Positions 18,629 to 27,416 are shown, counted from the stretch's first letter. The stretch: DNA of 64,000 bases from JAXLVB01 sp046329195 (GCA_046329195.1 JAXLVB010000003.1:434001-498000); one strand, 5' to 3'. Made by a program: numbers and translations. The notes: generated by a model not told the origin, from the letters alone.

Positions 18629-18791
18629 GTTGTTGTTGGTTTGAGTGCCAAGGCACGGATGGTTCGTTACACTGTGGAGGATTTATTTGTAAGACGAAAA
18701 AACAGCATCGTTTCGTAGGGTACGATAGTCATTTTGAGGTAAATAAGGCAAATGTTGAGGTAAAAGGGGCAAGATTACAGGGCAAGGAAGG

Positions 18792-18867
18792 GGTGATTGG
18801 TTAGGAACTAATTTTTTAAGCAAAAAGCTCTTGCGCTAGTTGGGCGCAAGAGCTTTAACCAATCACC
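18792..18867 (-). terminator. nested inverted repeat/terminator after tatA
   Basis: Inner arms AAAGCTCTTGCGC (18824-18836) and GCGCAAGAGCTTT (18844-18856) form a perfect 13-bp stem with a T-run on the minus strand. Outer arms GGTGATTGGTTA (18792-18803) and TAACCAATCACC (18856-18867) are also perfectly complementary. It ends tatA 7 bases after its stop. Confidence 0.85.
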
Positions 18868-18873
18868 TCAAAT

Positions 18874-19032
18874 TTATTGCTCTATTGCTTCTCTTTTCTC
18901 GCTCGAAGCTTTCCTAAACTCTCGGATACCTTGCCCCAATCCTTTGGCTAAATCAGGTAGCTTTTTAGAGCCAAAAAACAACAGAATCACGAAGGCTATT
19001 AGGAAGATTTCGGTGGTACCCATGCCCATCAT
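18874..19032 (-). CDS. tatA: twin-arginine translocase subunit TatA/E-type
   Basis: A 52-residue protein read directly on the minus strand. It starts M-M-G-M-G-T-T-E-I-F, has one membrane helix (about 9-20), then F-G-S-K-K-L-P-D-L-A-K-G-L-G, the hallmark hinge and amphipathic helix of TatA, and a charged tail. TatA forms the pore that exports folded proteins carrying twin-arginine signals. No tatC is in the window. The gene lies 32 bases after the second dioxygenase gene on the same strand and is followed by a strong terminator, so these two are probably one operon. ATG at 19029 or 19023 are alternative starts. Confidence 0.92.
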   Translation of the reverse strand: MMGMGTTEIFLIAFVILLFFGSKKLPDLAKGLGQGIREFRKASSEKREAIEQ

Positions 19033-19064
19033 TTGAGTAAATTTTTAAAGTAAAACTTTTATTA

Positions 19065-19787
19065 TTAAGCACTTACCACAATGGCATGCGTGAGCGCATA
19101 GCCAGCCGCTACGCTACCTGTCAGAGTAGCCAGTTCGGTGGTATAGCCGTCTCCAAATACGTTGTCTTTTTCGTTGGTGGTGTCTTGTAGGCCTTTGGTA
19201 TAATACGTTTTGGCGGTTGAATACACGGTATCGCAAATGGTTTTAGGAAAAGCGATTTGGGTAACTAGCAACGATTTACCTGCCGAATTGTAAACCGACA
19301 CATGGATGTGTGGCGCTCGTCCTTTGTACCATCCCGGAAATATACTCGTAAACGCTACTTGACCGCTGGCATTGGTGGTTTGCCGACCTCTCAAAAAATG
19401 CACGGCGGTATAATTGACCGTCTGCATTTGGGTACCGCCATACTCAGAATAATACCCATCTTTATCACAGTGCCAAATATCCACCAAGACCCCTTGCAAA
19501 GCGGCACAACTCTTGTTTTTGTTTTGGATAGTTAGCGTAATGGTCATGGATAGGCCTGTTCGGTCGGCTCGAATGTCAGTTCTGACCAACGAACTCGGTG
19601 ATTTGGTCGGAAAAGGTCCTGCTGTTTCTGATACCGTGGAGGTACAAGTGGCGGTAGCATCAACTCGTGCGGCGCTGGTTGCTTCGCTTGAGGCGGCTAC
19701 TTCGGTGAGTTCTTCTTTACAGGCGGCCAATGCTACGGTGGTCATCATGCCCAAGCCTGCTCGCTTCAAAAAATCAATTCGTTTCAT
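19065..19787 (-). CDS. intradiol ring-cleavage dioxygenase, lipoprotein (copy 2)
   Basis: A 240-residue paralogue of the gene at 17900. Signal M-K-R-I-D-F-L-K and lipobox A-L-A-A-C (Cys23) are conserved, the linker is shorter in Ser/Thr, and the catalytic blocks Y-S-E-Y-G-G, P-G-W-Y and A-P-H-I-H-V are all present. The ATG at 19787 is chosen because the paralogue starts at the same residue; an upstream frame to 19841 has no signal-like sequence. It is the first gene of a likely two-gene operon with tatA, suggesting it is exported after folding with its iron. Confidence 0.88.
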   Translation of the reverse strand: MKRIDFLKRAGLGMMTTVALAACKEELTEVAASSEATSAARVDATATCTSTVSETAGPFPTKSPSSLVRTDIRADRTGLSMTITLTIQNKNKSCAALQGVLVDIWHCDKDGYYSEYGGTQMQTVNYTAVHFLRGRQTTNASGQVAFTSIFPGWYKGRAPHIHVSVYNSAGKSLLVTQIAFPKTICDTVYSTAKTYYTKGLQDTTNEKDNVFGDGYTTELATLTGSVAAGYALTHAIVVSA

Positions 19788-20162
19788 GAATTGGTTGCGT
19801 TTAAAAGTGTAGAAATAGTTTGGAGTCAAGAACAAAACCAAAGAGGTTTTCTTCTATAACGGCACTCCCCTACCCTATTAGTTTGAAGGCAATTAGGTTT
19901 GAGGTAAACCTTTCCAAACTTGAGGTGAATACCTTTTTTTCGACAACATTCTCATCACTTTCATGACGAATCAAAACGCTACGAGAGTAGGGATATAGTA
20001 CTTCTTTGCCACTTTTTAATCAAGTATTACCGTTTGATAAAATTCATTGATTTATGTTAGCCAATCTTTGTTTTTAGTAAACTATCTAGGTATTTTTAAG
20101 CATTCGCTCACAACTTCCTAATCATTTCATTTTCTTTTTCTTTCACTAAACTCCGCCAAGCT
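19788..20162. other. divergent intergenic region, dioxygenase / GH5
   Basis: About 375 AT-rich bases between divergent genes. It should hold promoters for both directions, but I found no convincing TAnnTTTG with a spaced TTTG on either strand, no hairpin and no small gene. Confidence 0.5.
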
Positions 20163-23100
20163 ATGTACCGTCTATTACTTTCTATTTTAGGGGTCTTCAG
20201 CCTTTGGGCATCCTCCTATGCTCAGCCAGGCACTACGATGTACGTCAGTGGCCGCTCGTTGTACTCAGCCGTAGGCGAAAAGGTTGTGCTACGAGGTGTC
20301 AACGAAATGTTTATTTATTCGCCCAACGACAAGCAGGGAAAAAACATCCTCCCTCAAATTGCTCAAACAGGTGCCAATTCCGTGCGACTAGTATGGCTCT
20401 CGTCGGGTTCGTCGGTTGATTTGGATTCGTTGATTACCAATTGCATCAAGAACAAGATGATTCCGATGGTAGATTTGCATGACGCTACGGGTAATTGGGG
20501 AAATCTCCAGACTTGTCTAAACTACTGGAAACGCTCCGATGTGGTGGCAGTCATGCAAAAGCATAAGAAGTGGGTACTGCTCAACATTGCCAACGAAGCA
20601 GGCGACGCCAGCGTGACCAACGACCAGTTCCGAACGGCTTACATAGACGCCATTACGCAACTGCGAGGTGTTGGTTATACTATGCCGCTGATCATTGATG
20701 CGACCGACTGGGGCAAAAACGAAAACGCCATTACAACGCAGTGGGCGGCTATTTCGCAAATTGACCCTCAGCACAACGTTATTTACTCTTTGCACCCGTA
20801 TTGGGTAGATGCCCCTACCGACATGCTCAATCGTTTTACGGCACTTTTCAATGCCGTAGTGAGCAACAACATCCCCTTTATCATTGGCGAAGGTCCCGAA
20901 CAAAATGGATGGAACTGTACTTCACAAGTGCCTTATCAATGGGTGATGCAACAATGTCAAACCCTCGAAATCGGCTGGTTGGCGTGGTCGTGGGGTACAT
21001 TACAAAATGGTGATTGTCAGGGTGGTCGCTCGTATGACATCACTACCAACGGAGTATATGGCAACTGGACTAACGATTGGGGGCGCCTCATTGCCGTAGA
21101 TGACCCTAATAGTATTAAAAATACTTCTATCCGCCCTCCTTCTATTTTAGGCAACGTACCCCCTGATACGCAAGCTCCTACAGCGCCTACCAACTTGATG
21201 GTTTCTAGTGTAACGTCGCTCAGTGCCAGCCTCACCTGGACAGCCTCTACCGACAATGTGGGCGTGACCAGCTACGATATTTATAATGGCTCTACCCTTG
21301 TTGGGAGTAGCTATAACACTAGCGCTAACCTCACTGGTTTGACTTGCAACACGGCCTATTCGTTTAGTGTAAAGGCCAAAGATGCAGCGGGTAACGTTTC
21401 TACAGCGAGCAATACAGCAACTGCTACTACCAGTATTTGTGACACACAGGCACCTACGACGCCTACGAATCTTTCGGGTAGTAACCTTTCAACTACGAGC
21501 GTTCAGCTCAACTGGACGGCCTCTACCGACAACGTGGGTGTAACGGGCTATCAGGTGTTCAACGGAAGCACGCTACTTCTTACCGTCAATGCTACCACCT
21601 TGGTATTGACCAATTTAACGTGTAACACAACCTATACCTTTTCGGTAAAAGCTGTTGATGCCGCCAATAACGCCTCGGCCAGTAGTAATGTTGTTACAGC
21701 CACTACCAGCACTTGCCCTACTGGCGAAGTAGTGTATGCCGATAATCTCAACGCCAACTGGGAAGACTGGTCGTGGAGTGCTTATCGGAATTTTAGCAAT
21801 ACCAGCAGCCCTACAGCCGTCGAAGGCGTCAACTCAATACGGGTGGACTATGGCGGATATGGTGGATTTTCGGTTCGTCGCAATGTGGCCATTACACCCA
21901 CTGCCAACATGGTTATTAAATTCTTGGCATATAGCACGGGTGCTAATAGCCTCGATTTTCACATCCAAACCGACGACGGCAGTGGCGCCAGTAGTTCGGC
22001 CTATTTGACTACGGTGCCCAATCAATGGCAAGAATACACCGTGACAATGGCTAATTTGGGCAATCCAACAGCCATCAAGCGCATTAATATCAAAAATAAT
22101 TCAGGTAACAGTCCTACTGTTTTTATTGACTATTTGCGTTTTGATACAGCTGGCACAGCAGACACTCAAGCCCCTACGGCTCCAACTAATCTGGTCGCTT
22201 CAGGCATTAGCAATACAGGGCTAACCCTCTCGTGGTCAGCTTCTTCAGACAATGTTGGCGTGACGAGCTACCAAGTGTATCAGGGAAATACCTTACTAAA
22301 CGGAAATGTAACAGGAACATCGCTAAATATTAGTGGATTGACCTGTAATACGGCTTATTCGTTCACCGTAACGGCCAAAGATGCGGCGGGTAATGTATCA
22401 GCAGTGAGCAATACGGCTTCAGCCACTACACTAGGCTGCGATACCCAAGCTCCTACTGCCCCAAGCAGTTTGACAGCCTCGTTGGTCACAGCATCGGGCT
22501 TGGTGCTGAATTGGACAGCGGCTACTGACAACGTAGGTGTAGCGGGCTATCAAGTGTATCAAGGCACTACGCTTCTGGCCAGTAATGTAACAGGCACCAG
22601 CTATACAGTAGCGGGATTAACATGTGCAACGGCCTACAACTTTACCGTAAAAGCCTTCGATGCGGCTGGAAACGTTTCGGTTGCCAGCAATACGGCCTCG
22701 GCTACCACCTCAGCGTGTTCGAGTGGCGACTTGGTGTATGATGATGCACTCAATGCCAACTGGCAAGATTGGTCATGGGGAACTACGGTGAACTTCAGTA
22801 ATACCAGTCCTGTACAACAAGGTGTCAACTCCATTCGGGCCGATTATTCCAGCTATAGTGGCTTGTCGCTTCGGAAAAATGCCTTTATTACCCCTTCGGC
22901 TAACTTGGTTATTAAATTTTGGGTTTATAGCACAGGAGCCAATAGTCTTTTGCTCTTTACCCAAAATGACGACAGCGGTACCTACAGTAGCAATGCGTAC
23001 TTTACCACGGTGGCTAATCAGTGGCAAGAAATCACAGTAAGTATGAGTGCGTTGGGAAATCCGACAGCGATTAAGCGGTTGAATATCCAGAATAATTCTT

Positions 23101-25283
23101 CCAATAGTGTTACGGCTTATTTTGACAATATTCGTTTCGAAACAGCCTCTTCCGATACCCAAGCCCCTACTTCACCGACGAACTTGACCGCATCAGGTAT
23201 TTCACAAACAGGACTAACCCTCAACTGGACTGCTTCGACGGATAATGTAGGTGTTGTTAGCTATCAGGTCTATCAAAATGGCTCGTTGTTGAATGGCAAT
23301 GTCACCTCTAACACCTTGGCGGTTTCAGGTTTGACCTGCGGCACGCAGTATAATTTCTATGTCACCGCCAAAGATGCAGCCGGAAACACGTCGGGAAGCA
23401 GTAACGTCATCACGCCAAGTACATTGTCCTGTCCTGATACCCAAGCCCCCACTTCGCCGACTAACCTCACAGCCTCAGGTATTTCGCAAACTGGATTAAC
23501 CCTCAATTGGACGGCTTCGACGGATAATGTGGGCGTTGTTAGCTATCAGGTCTATCGAAATGGTTCGTTGCTCAACGGAACCGTAACGGGTACTACTTTC
23601 AGCGTGACAGGTTTGACCTGCGGTACACAGTATAATTTCTACGTAACAGCCAAAGATGCAGCCGGAAACACTTCGGGAAGCAGTAACGTCATCACGCCAA
23701 GCACATTGACCTGTCCTGATACCCAAGCCCCCACTTCGCCGACGAACTTGACCGCATCAGGAATTTCCCAAACCGGATTAACTCTCAATTGGACGGCTTC
23801 GACGGATAATGTGGGCGTTGTTAGCTATCAGGTGTATCAGAATGGGTCGTTGCTGAATGGCAATGTCTCTTCTAACACACTAGTAGTTTCAGGTTTGACC
23901 TGCAGCACACAGTATAATTTCTACGTCACCGCCAAAGATGCAGCCGGAAACACTTCGGGAAGCAGTAACGTCATCACACCAAGCACATTGACCTGTCCTG
24001 ATACCCAAGCCCCCACTTCGCCGACGAACTTGACCGCATCAGGAATTTCCCAAACCGGATTAACCCTCAACTGGACTGCTTCGACGGATAATGTAGGGGT
24101 TGTTAGCTATCAGGTCTATCGAAATGGTTCGTTGTTGAATGGCAATGTCACCTCTAACACTCTGGCAGTTTCGGGTTTGACCTGCGGCACACAGTATAAT
24201 TTCTACGTCACCGCCAAAGATGCAGCCGGCAATACGTCGGGAAGCAGTAACGTCATCACACCAAGCACATTAACCTGTCCTGATACCCAAGCCCCTACTT
24301 CGCCGACTAACTTGACCGCATCAGGTATTTCGCAAACTGGATTAACCCTCAACTGGACGGCTTCGACGGATAATGTAGGCGTTGTTAGCTATCAGGTGTA
24401 CCGAAATGGGTCGTTGCTCAACGGAACCGTAACGGGTACTACTTTCAGCGTGACAGGTTTGACCTGCGGCACGCAGTACAGCTTCTATATTACAGCTAAA
24501 GATGCAGCCGGGAACACTTCGGGAAGTAGCACCACCATAACTCCTACCACCTCCTCTTGCACGGCATCAACCATTACCATCTATGACGAAACCCTCAATG
24601 CCGACTGGAACGATTGGTCTTGGGCTTGTACCCGAAATTATAGCAATACCAGCCCTGTCAAAGTCGGAACGTATTCGGCACGGGTTGACTACACAGCTTG
24701 GGGGGGCTTATCGTTCCGAAAGGTATCCACCACGGTAACCACGACGAGCAGCACTGCTGTTCGCTTTTGGGTACGAACCCCTACGGCGACTACCATCAAA
24801 GTTTACACCTCGGCAACTGATACGGGTGGCGATGCTACAGGCTACACCTTCAGCACTTCGGCCAACACTTGGCAAGAGTACATCGTCACGCTGAGTCAGT
24901 TGGGAAATCCGACGCAAATCAAACGAGTAAATTTCCAAAACTACACCTCAAACAACGTGACCATTTATTATGACAACGTTCGTTTAGTATCGGTGCAGGG
25001 CGCTCGTATTGGGCAAACAGAAGAGGAAAATCTTGCCTTTGAAGCCTTCCCGAATCCAAGTGAGGGTAACCTCCAAGTCCGCTATAATGCTGCCAAAGTC
25101 GAAAAAATACAGCTCCAAGTGGTTCAGCTAGATGGCACTTTACTGCAAAGCCAAGAGCAGACTGTTGAACAAGGTGACAACCTGATTCAGATAGACTTAC
25201 GCCATCGTCCCGAAGGCTTGTATTTGCTTCGTTTACAAGCCGAATCGGGTGTAGTAACCAAAAAAGTAGTGTTACAACGATAG
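20163..25283 (+). CDS. secreted modular GH5 glycoside hydrolase with FN3 array and T9SS signal
   Basis: A 1706-residue protein. A signal peptide (about 1-20) is followed by a GH5-like catalytic domain (about 25-330), with acid/base Glu145 (N-E-A-G-D) and nucleophile Glu243 (I-G-E-G). Then come FN3 domains near 335 and 427, a W-x-D-W-S-W beta-sandwich module (about 520-660), FN3 at 667 and 760, a second such module (about 853-995), five near-identical FN3 (998-1465) and a third module (about 1466-1610). The end (about 1625-1706) is a type A T9SS sorting domain with F-P-N-P-S-E-G. It is probably an extracellular mannanase/cellulase-type enzyme; the three modules are likely carbohydrate binding, by inference. 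Confidence 0.9.
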   Translation: MYRLLLSILGVFSLWASSYAQPGTTMYVSGRSLYSAVGEKVVLRGVNEMFIYSPNDKQGKNILPQIAQTGANSVRLVWLSSGSSVDLDSLITNCIKNKMIPMVDLHDATGNWGNLQTCLNYWKRSDVVAVMQKHKKWVLLNIANEAGDASVTNDQFRTAYIDAITQLRGVGYTMPLIIDATDWGKNENAITTQWAAISQIDPQHNVIYSLHPYWVDAPTDMLNRFTALFNAVVSNNIPFIIGEGPEQNGWNCTSQVPYQWVMQQCQTLEIGWLAWSWGTLQNGDCQGGRSYDITTNGVYGNWTNDWGRLIAVDDPNSIKNTSIRPPSILGNVPPDTQAPTAPTNLMVSSVTSLSASLTWTASTDNVGVTSYDIYNGSTLVGSSYNTSANLTGLTCNTAYSFSVKAKDAAGNVSTASNTATATTSICDTQAPTTPTNLSGSNLSTTSVQLNWTASTDNVGVTGYQVFNGSTLLLTVNATTLVLTNLTCNTTYTFSVKAVDAANNASASSNVVTATTSTCPTGEVVYADNLNANWEDWSWSAYRNFSNTSSPTAVEGVNSIRVDYGGYGGFSVRRNVAITPTANMVIKFLAYSTGANSLDFHIQTDDGSGASSSAYLTTVPNQWQEYTVTMANLGNPTAIKRINIKNNSGNSPTVFIDYLRFDTAGTADTQAPTAPTNLVASGISNTGLTLSWSASSDNVGVTSYQVYQGNTLLNGNVTGTSLNISGLTCNTAYSFTVTAKDAAGNVSAVSNTASATTLGCDTQAPTAPSSLTASLVTASGLVLNWTAATDNVGVAGYQVYQGTTLLASNVTGTSYTVAGLTCATAYNFTVKAFDAAGNVSVASNTASATTSACSSGDLVYDDALNANWQDWSWGTTVNFSNTSPVQQGVNSIRADYSSYSGLSLRKNAFITPSANLVIKFWVYSTGANSLLLFTQNDDSGTYSSNAYFTTVANQWQEITVSMSALGNPTAIKRLNIQNNSSNSVTAYFDNIRFETASSDTQAPTSPTNLTASGISQTGLTLNWTASTDNVGVVSYQVYQNGSLLNGNVTSNTLAVSGLTCGTQYNFYVTAKDAAGNTSGSSNVITPSTLSCPDTQAPTSPTNLTASGISQTGLTLNWTASTDNVGVVSYQVYRNGSLLNGTVTGTTFSVTGLTCGTQYNFYVTAKDAAGNTSGSSNVITPSTLTCPDTQAPTSPTNLTASGISQTGLTLNWTASTDNVGVVSYQVYQNGSLLNGNVSSNTLVVSGLTCSTQYNFYVTAKDAAGNTSGSSNVITPSTLTCPDTQAPTSPTNLTASGISQTGLTLNWTASTDNVGVVSYQVYRNGSLLNGNVTSNTLAVSGLTCGTQYNFYVTAKDAAGNTSGSSNVITPSTLTCPDTQAPTSPTNLTASGISQTGLTLNWTASTDNVGVVSYQVYRNGSLLNGTVTGTTFSVTGLTCGTQYSFYITAKDAAGNTSGSSTTITPTTSSCTASTITIYDETLNADWNDWSWACTRNYSNTSPVKVGTYSARVDYTAWGGLSFRKVSTTVTTTSSTAVRFWVRTPTATTIKVYTSATDTGGDATGYTFSTSANTWQEYIVTLSQLGNPTQIKRVNFQNYTSNNVTIYYDNVRLVSVQGARIGQTEEENLAFEAFPNPSEGNLQVRYNAAKVEKIQLQVVQLDGTLLQSQEQTVEQGDNLIQIDLRHRPEGLYLLRLQAESGVVTKKVVLQR
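23154..24563 (+). repeat. five tandem 282-bp FN3-coding repeats
   Basis: Units start at 23154, 23436, 23718, 24000 and 24282, exactly 282 bases (94 codons) apart. They are nearly identical in DNA as well as protein, unlike the four older FN3 units upstream. The variable segment follows an A-B-A-A-B pattern: units 1, 3 and 4 carry the S-N-T-L type and units 2 and 5 the T-G-T-T-F-S type. Confidence 0.95.
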
Positions 25284-25296
25284 GGCATTTTTTACT

Positions 25297-25337
25297 AAAA
25301 ATCCGCCAGAGGTATGCTTTCCTTTGGCGGATTTTTT
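25297..25337 (+). terminator. rho-independent terminator after the GH5 gene
   Basis: AAAATCCGCCAGAGG pairs with CCTTTGGCGGATTTT around a short loop (one mismatch) and runs into seven T. Confidence 0.88.
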
Positions 25338-25372
25338 TATGTTTGTATCGCTTGTCTAAACCTATCTATCGT

Positions 25373-26653
25373 ATGCGTACCATCCTCTTTGGAGCTCTTT
25401 GTGGGCTTAGCCTTTTAGCCTGTACTTCTGACAAAACCCCTACCTTCAAGCTCATCAAGACCGATAAAATCAAATTCAATTCTTTTGTAGATTGTAACAT
25501 GGCCGAGGCTTGGATTGGCGATACGTTCCGAATTTTTCCAGGCAAATACGGGGAAGACCCCCTTTGGGGCGATGCCAAAGACCTCAAATATGCCGACGGT
25601 CGCCATGCCGAAGAAGCCTTCAGAAACGCCCCCGAAGGTTTTCACAACCCTTCAATGCCCCTCAATGTACCGCCTGGGCAAGAGGGGCTGCACGGCGCCG
25701 TATGGTTCGAAACGGTTTACCAAGATGCCAAAGATGCTTCAGGTCGCACCTTATACGCTGTCTATCACAACGAAAACTACCCCGCCACCTATCCGTACGA
25801 CAGCATCACAGGGCAAGGCTATCAAAACATCCGTTGGCCACAAGGACTGACTGGACCAACCAGTCCTGCGGCGGTTTGTCGCATTGGCATCATGAAATCA
25901 ACCGATGGGGGCAAAAGTTGGCAAAACAAAGGAATTTTCATCGAAGACCTCAACCCTCGACTGATTCTGAAGCCCCACAACACCTCTAATACCTTTGCAG
26001 GTGGAGTGGGCGACCCTTCGGCGGTGGCCAGTGGTGATTACTTATACCTCTTTTATGGCGAATATGGGTATCCTGGCATCTACCAAACCAACACCTATAA
26101 TCCTCAACTCGAATGGTCTGGGCAGTGCATTAGCATAGCCCGTATCGCTCTCAGCGACTTAGATAGTCCACAAGGCAAGGCCAAGCGTTGGGATGGTACA
26201 GGTTTCAATGCGCCTTTTAATGGCGTAGGTAAACCAGTCGCTTCTTTGCAAATACCACAAGCAGAAGGTGGCGGACCCGCCTCGTCGCCTTCGGGAGGCT
26301 TTCATTGGGGACCTTCGGTAAGCTGGAACACTTACCTCAACTGTTGGGTGATGCTCATGGGCAAGGTGGTAGGGCCTTCGTGGAAGGGCAGTCAGGTATA
26401 TATCTCGTTCAATAAACATGCTGATTTTTCGGACCCGGCTTTTACACAAGACTGGACCAAACCTCAATTACTGTTCGAAAAACCTGGCTATATTTTGTGG
26501 TATCCTTCGCTGCAACCCCTCAGCACGCCCGAAGATATTCAGCAAAAACACACTTGCTTGCGATTAGGCAAGCGAGCTCGTTTCTTTGTGAAGCGCATCA
26601 AACCCGGCGACGACGAATATGCCTCTGAGCACATCATTGAGTTTGAGCGATAG
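25373..26653 (+). CDS. probable lipoprotein, beta-propeller-like, unknown function
   Basis: A 426-residue protein starting M-R-T-I-L-F-G-A with lipobox S-L-L-A-C (about Cys17). Repeated aromatic/Gly strands, S-T-D-G-G-K-S-W (an Asp-box-like element as in sialidases), G-D-P-S-A-V and L-Y-L-F-Y-G-E-Y suggest a five-bladed propeller, similar in style to DUF4185 or GH43/GH32-type folds. No catalytic set is certain. An upstream TTG start (25343) would overlap the terminator, so I use the ATG. Its position after the GH5 gene suggests surface glycan work, which is inference. Its 3' end overlaps the convergent regulator gene by 20 bases. Confidence 0.65.
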   Translation: MRTILFGALCGLSLLACTSDKTPTFKLIKTDKIKFNSFVDCNMAEAWIGDTFRIFPGKYGEDPLWGDAKDLKYADGRHAEEAFRNAPEGFHNPSMPLNVPPGQEGLHGAVWFETVYQDAKDASGRTLYAVYHNENYPATYPYDSITGQGYQNIRWPQGLTGPTSPAAVCRIGIMKSTDGGKSWQNKGIFIEDLNPRLILKPHNTSNTFAGGVGDPSAVASGDYLYLFYGEYGYPGIYQTNTYNPQLEWSGQCISIARIALSDLDSPQGKAKRWDGTGFNAPFNGVGKPVASLQIPQAEGGGPASSPSGGFHWGPSVSWNTYLNCWVMLMGKVVGPSWKGSQVYISFNKHADFSDPAFTQDWTKPQLLFEKPGYILWYPSLQPLSTPEDIQQKHTCLRLGKRARFFVKRIKPGDDEYASEHIIEFER

Positions 26654-27305
26654 CTTGAGGTAATGCTGAAGTAGTTTGTTCGGCCTGAATACCATTAAAG
26701 AGCGCTTCAAAGTCTTCATTGCGCCCTGCCATATAGTGCCGATTATGAAAGTATTCGAGTTTTTCCAAAATCCCAATCAGCAACTCCTTCTCGGCAACAG
26801 TCAAGAGACCGGTGGTCATTAAAGCTACTTTGTCCAGAACTTCAAAAAAGGCTGGCATGCTGTCCAGTCCCTTTTGGGTAATCTTCACTCGTTTTGAGCG
26901 TTTATCTTGTTCGTCGGGGAACTCTTCGCAAAGCCCCAAATTGATCAGGCGCTTGATGATGTCAATTCCTGACGGAAACTCCGCCAACATGTCGTAAATC
27001 AATTCACTTTTTTTGGGAGCTCCTACCTGAATAATTCTAATCAAGAAAATCACATCTTCGATATTGTTTATTTCTTGACTTTTCAAGGCTTTTCTGGAGT
27101 AAAAATTAGCGTATTTACTCATGCGTCCAATCAATGCCCCTAAATACCCGTTTCGATTACTCTTCCACGACTCTTCGGGTTGCTCGGTGTAATGATGCTC
27201 TTGTTCGGTGAGGTAGCGAATACAAAAATCTCGAATTGTGAGGTCGGGGCTATCATTTTCGTAAGAAGCCCAAACATTTACCAGTTCAACAAGTTTATTA
27301 GGCAT
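26634..27305 (-). CDS. MarR-family transcriptional regulator (long form)
   Basis: A 223-residue winged-helix protein. The helix-turn-helix spans about 110-135 and the wing reads D-E-Q-D-K-R-S-K-R-V-K-I-T-Q-K-G, the MarR signature. It has about 60 extra N-terminal residues compared with ordinary MarR proteins, which could be a sensing or dimerisation extension. It is divergent from an ABC exporter operon and shares with it a region carrying two inverted ATGATTTCAT sites, so it probably represses both. The ligand is unknown. Confidence 0.85.
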   Translation of the reverse strand: MPNKLVELVNVWASYENDSPDLTIRDFCIRYLTEQEHHYTEQPEESWKSNRNGYLGALIGRMSKYANFYSRKALKSQEINNIEDVIFLIRIIQVGAPKKSELIYDMLAEFPSGIDIIKRLINLGLCEEFPDEQDKRSKRVKITQKGLDSMPAFFEVLDKVALMTTGLLTVAEKELLIGILEKLEYFHNRHYMAGRNEDFEALFNGIQAEQTTSALPQAIAQTQ

Positions 27306-27312
27306 AGTTCAT

Positions 27313-27324
27313 TATGATTTCATA
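27313..27324. promoter_or_regulatory. operator-like half site 1 (TATGATTTCATA)
   Basis: This 12-base imperfect palindrome lies just after the predicted regulator promoter, about 10 bases before the regulator start. Its exact reverse complement occurs at 27396-27407. It is a good candidate for autorepression by the MarR-like protein. Confidence 0.65.
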
Positions 27325-27337
27325 ACAAAACAAGGTT

Positions 27338-27366
27338 CAAATTTAGCAAAAAACTGTGTTTTCAAA
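27338..27366 (-). promoter_or_regulatory. regulator promoter (minus strand)
   Basis: On the minus strand TAAATTTG (27345-27338) matches the -7 consensus, with TTTG (27366-27363) 17 bases upstream. The spacing is shorter than usual (19-21). Confidence 0.45.
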
Positions 27367-27384
27367 ATTATTTTTCAAAAAAGC

Positions 27385-27416
27385 TTGATAATTACTATGA
27401 AATCATACTAATTTTG
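27385..27416 (+). promoter_or_regulatory. ABC exporter promoter with embedded operator
   Basis: TTG (27385-27387), a 21-base spacer, then TAATTTTG (27409-27416) fit the Bacteroidota promoter consensus. The palindromic site TATGAAATCATA (27396-27407) lies between the two elements and abuts the -7 box, so a bound regulator would block the polymerase. Confidence 0.65.

Noticed and set aside
23154..24563. CRISPR-like array from the regular repeats
   Set aside because: Spacing is 282 bases, fully coding, and the repeats are FN3 domains.
25510..25989. 159-codon plus-strand frame inside the lipoprotein gene
   Set aside because: Rich in Arg, Pro, Gln and Cys, as expected for an out-of-frame shadow of the real gene.
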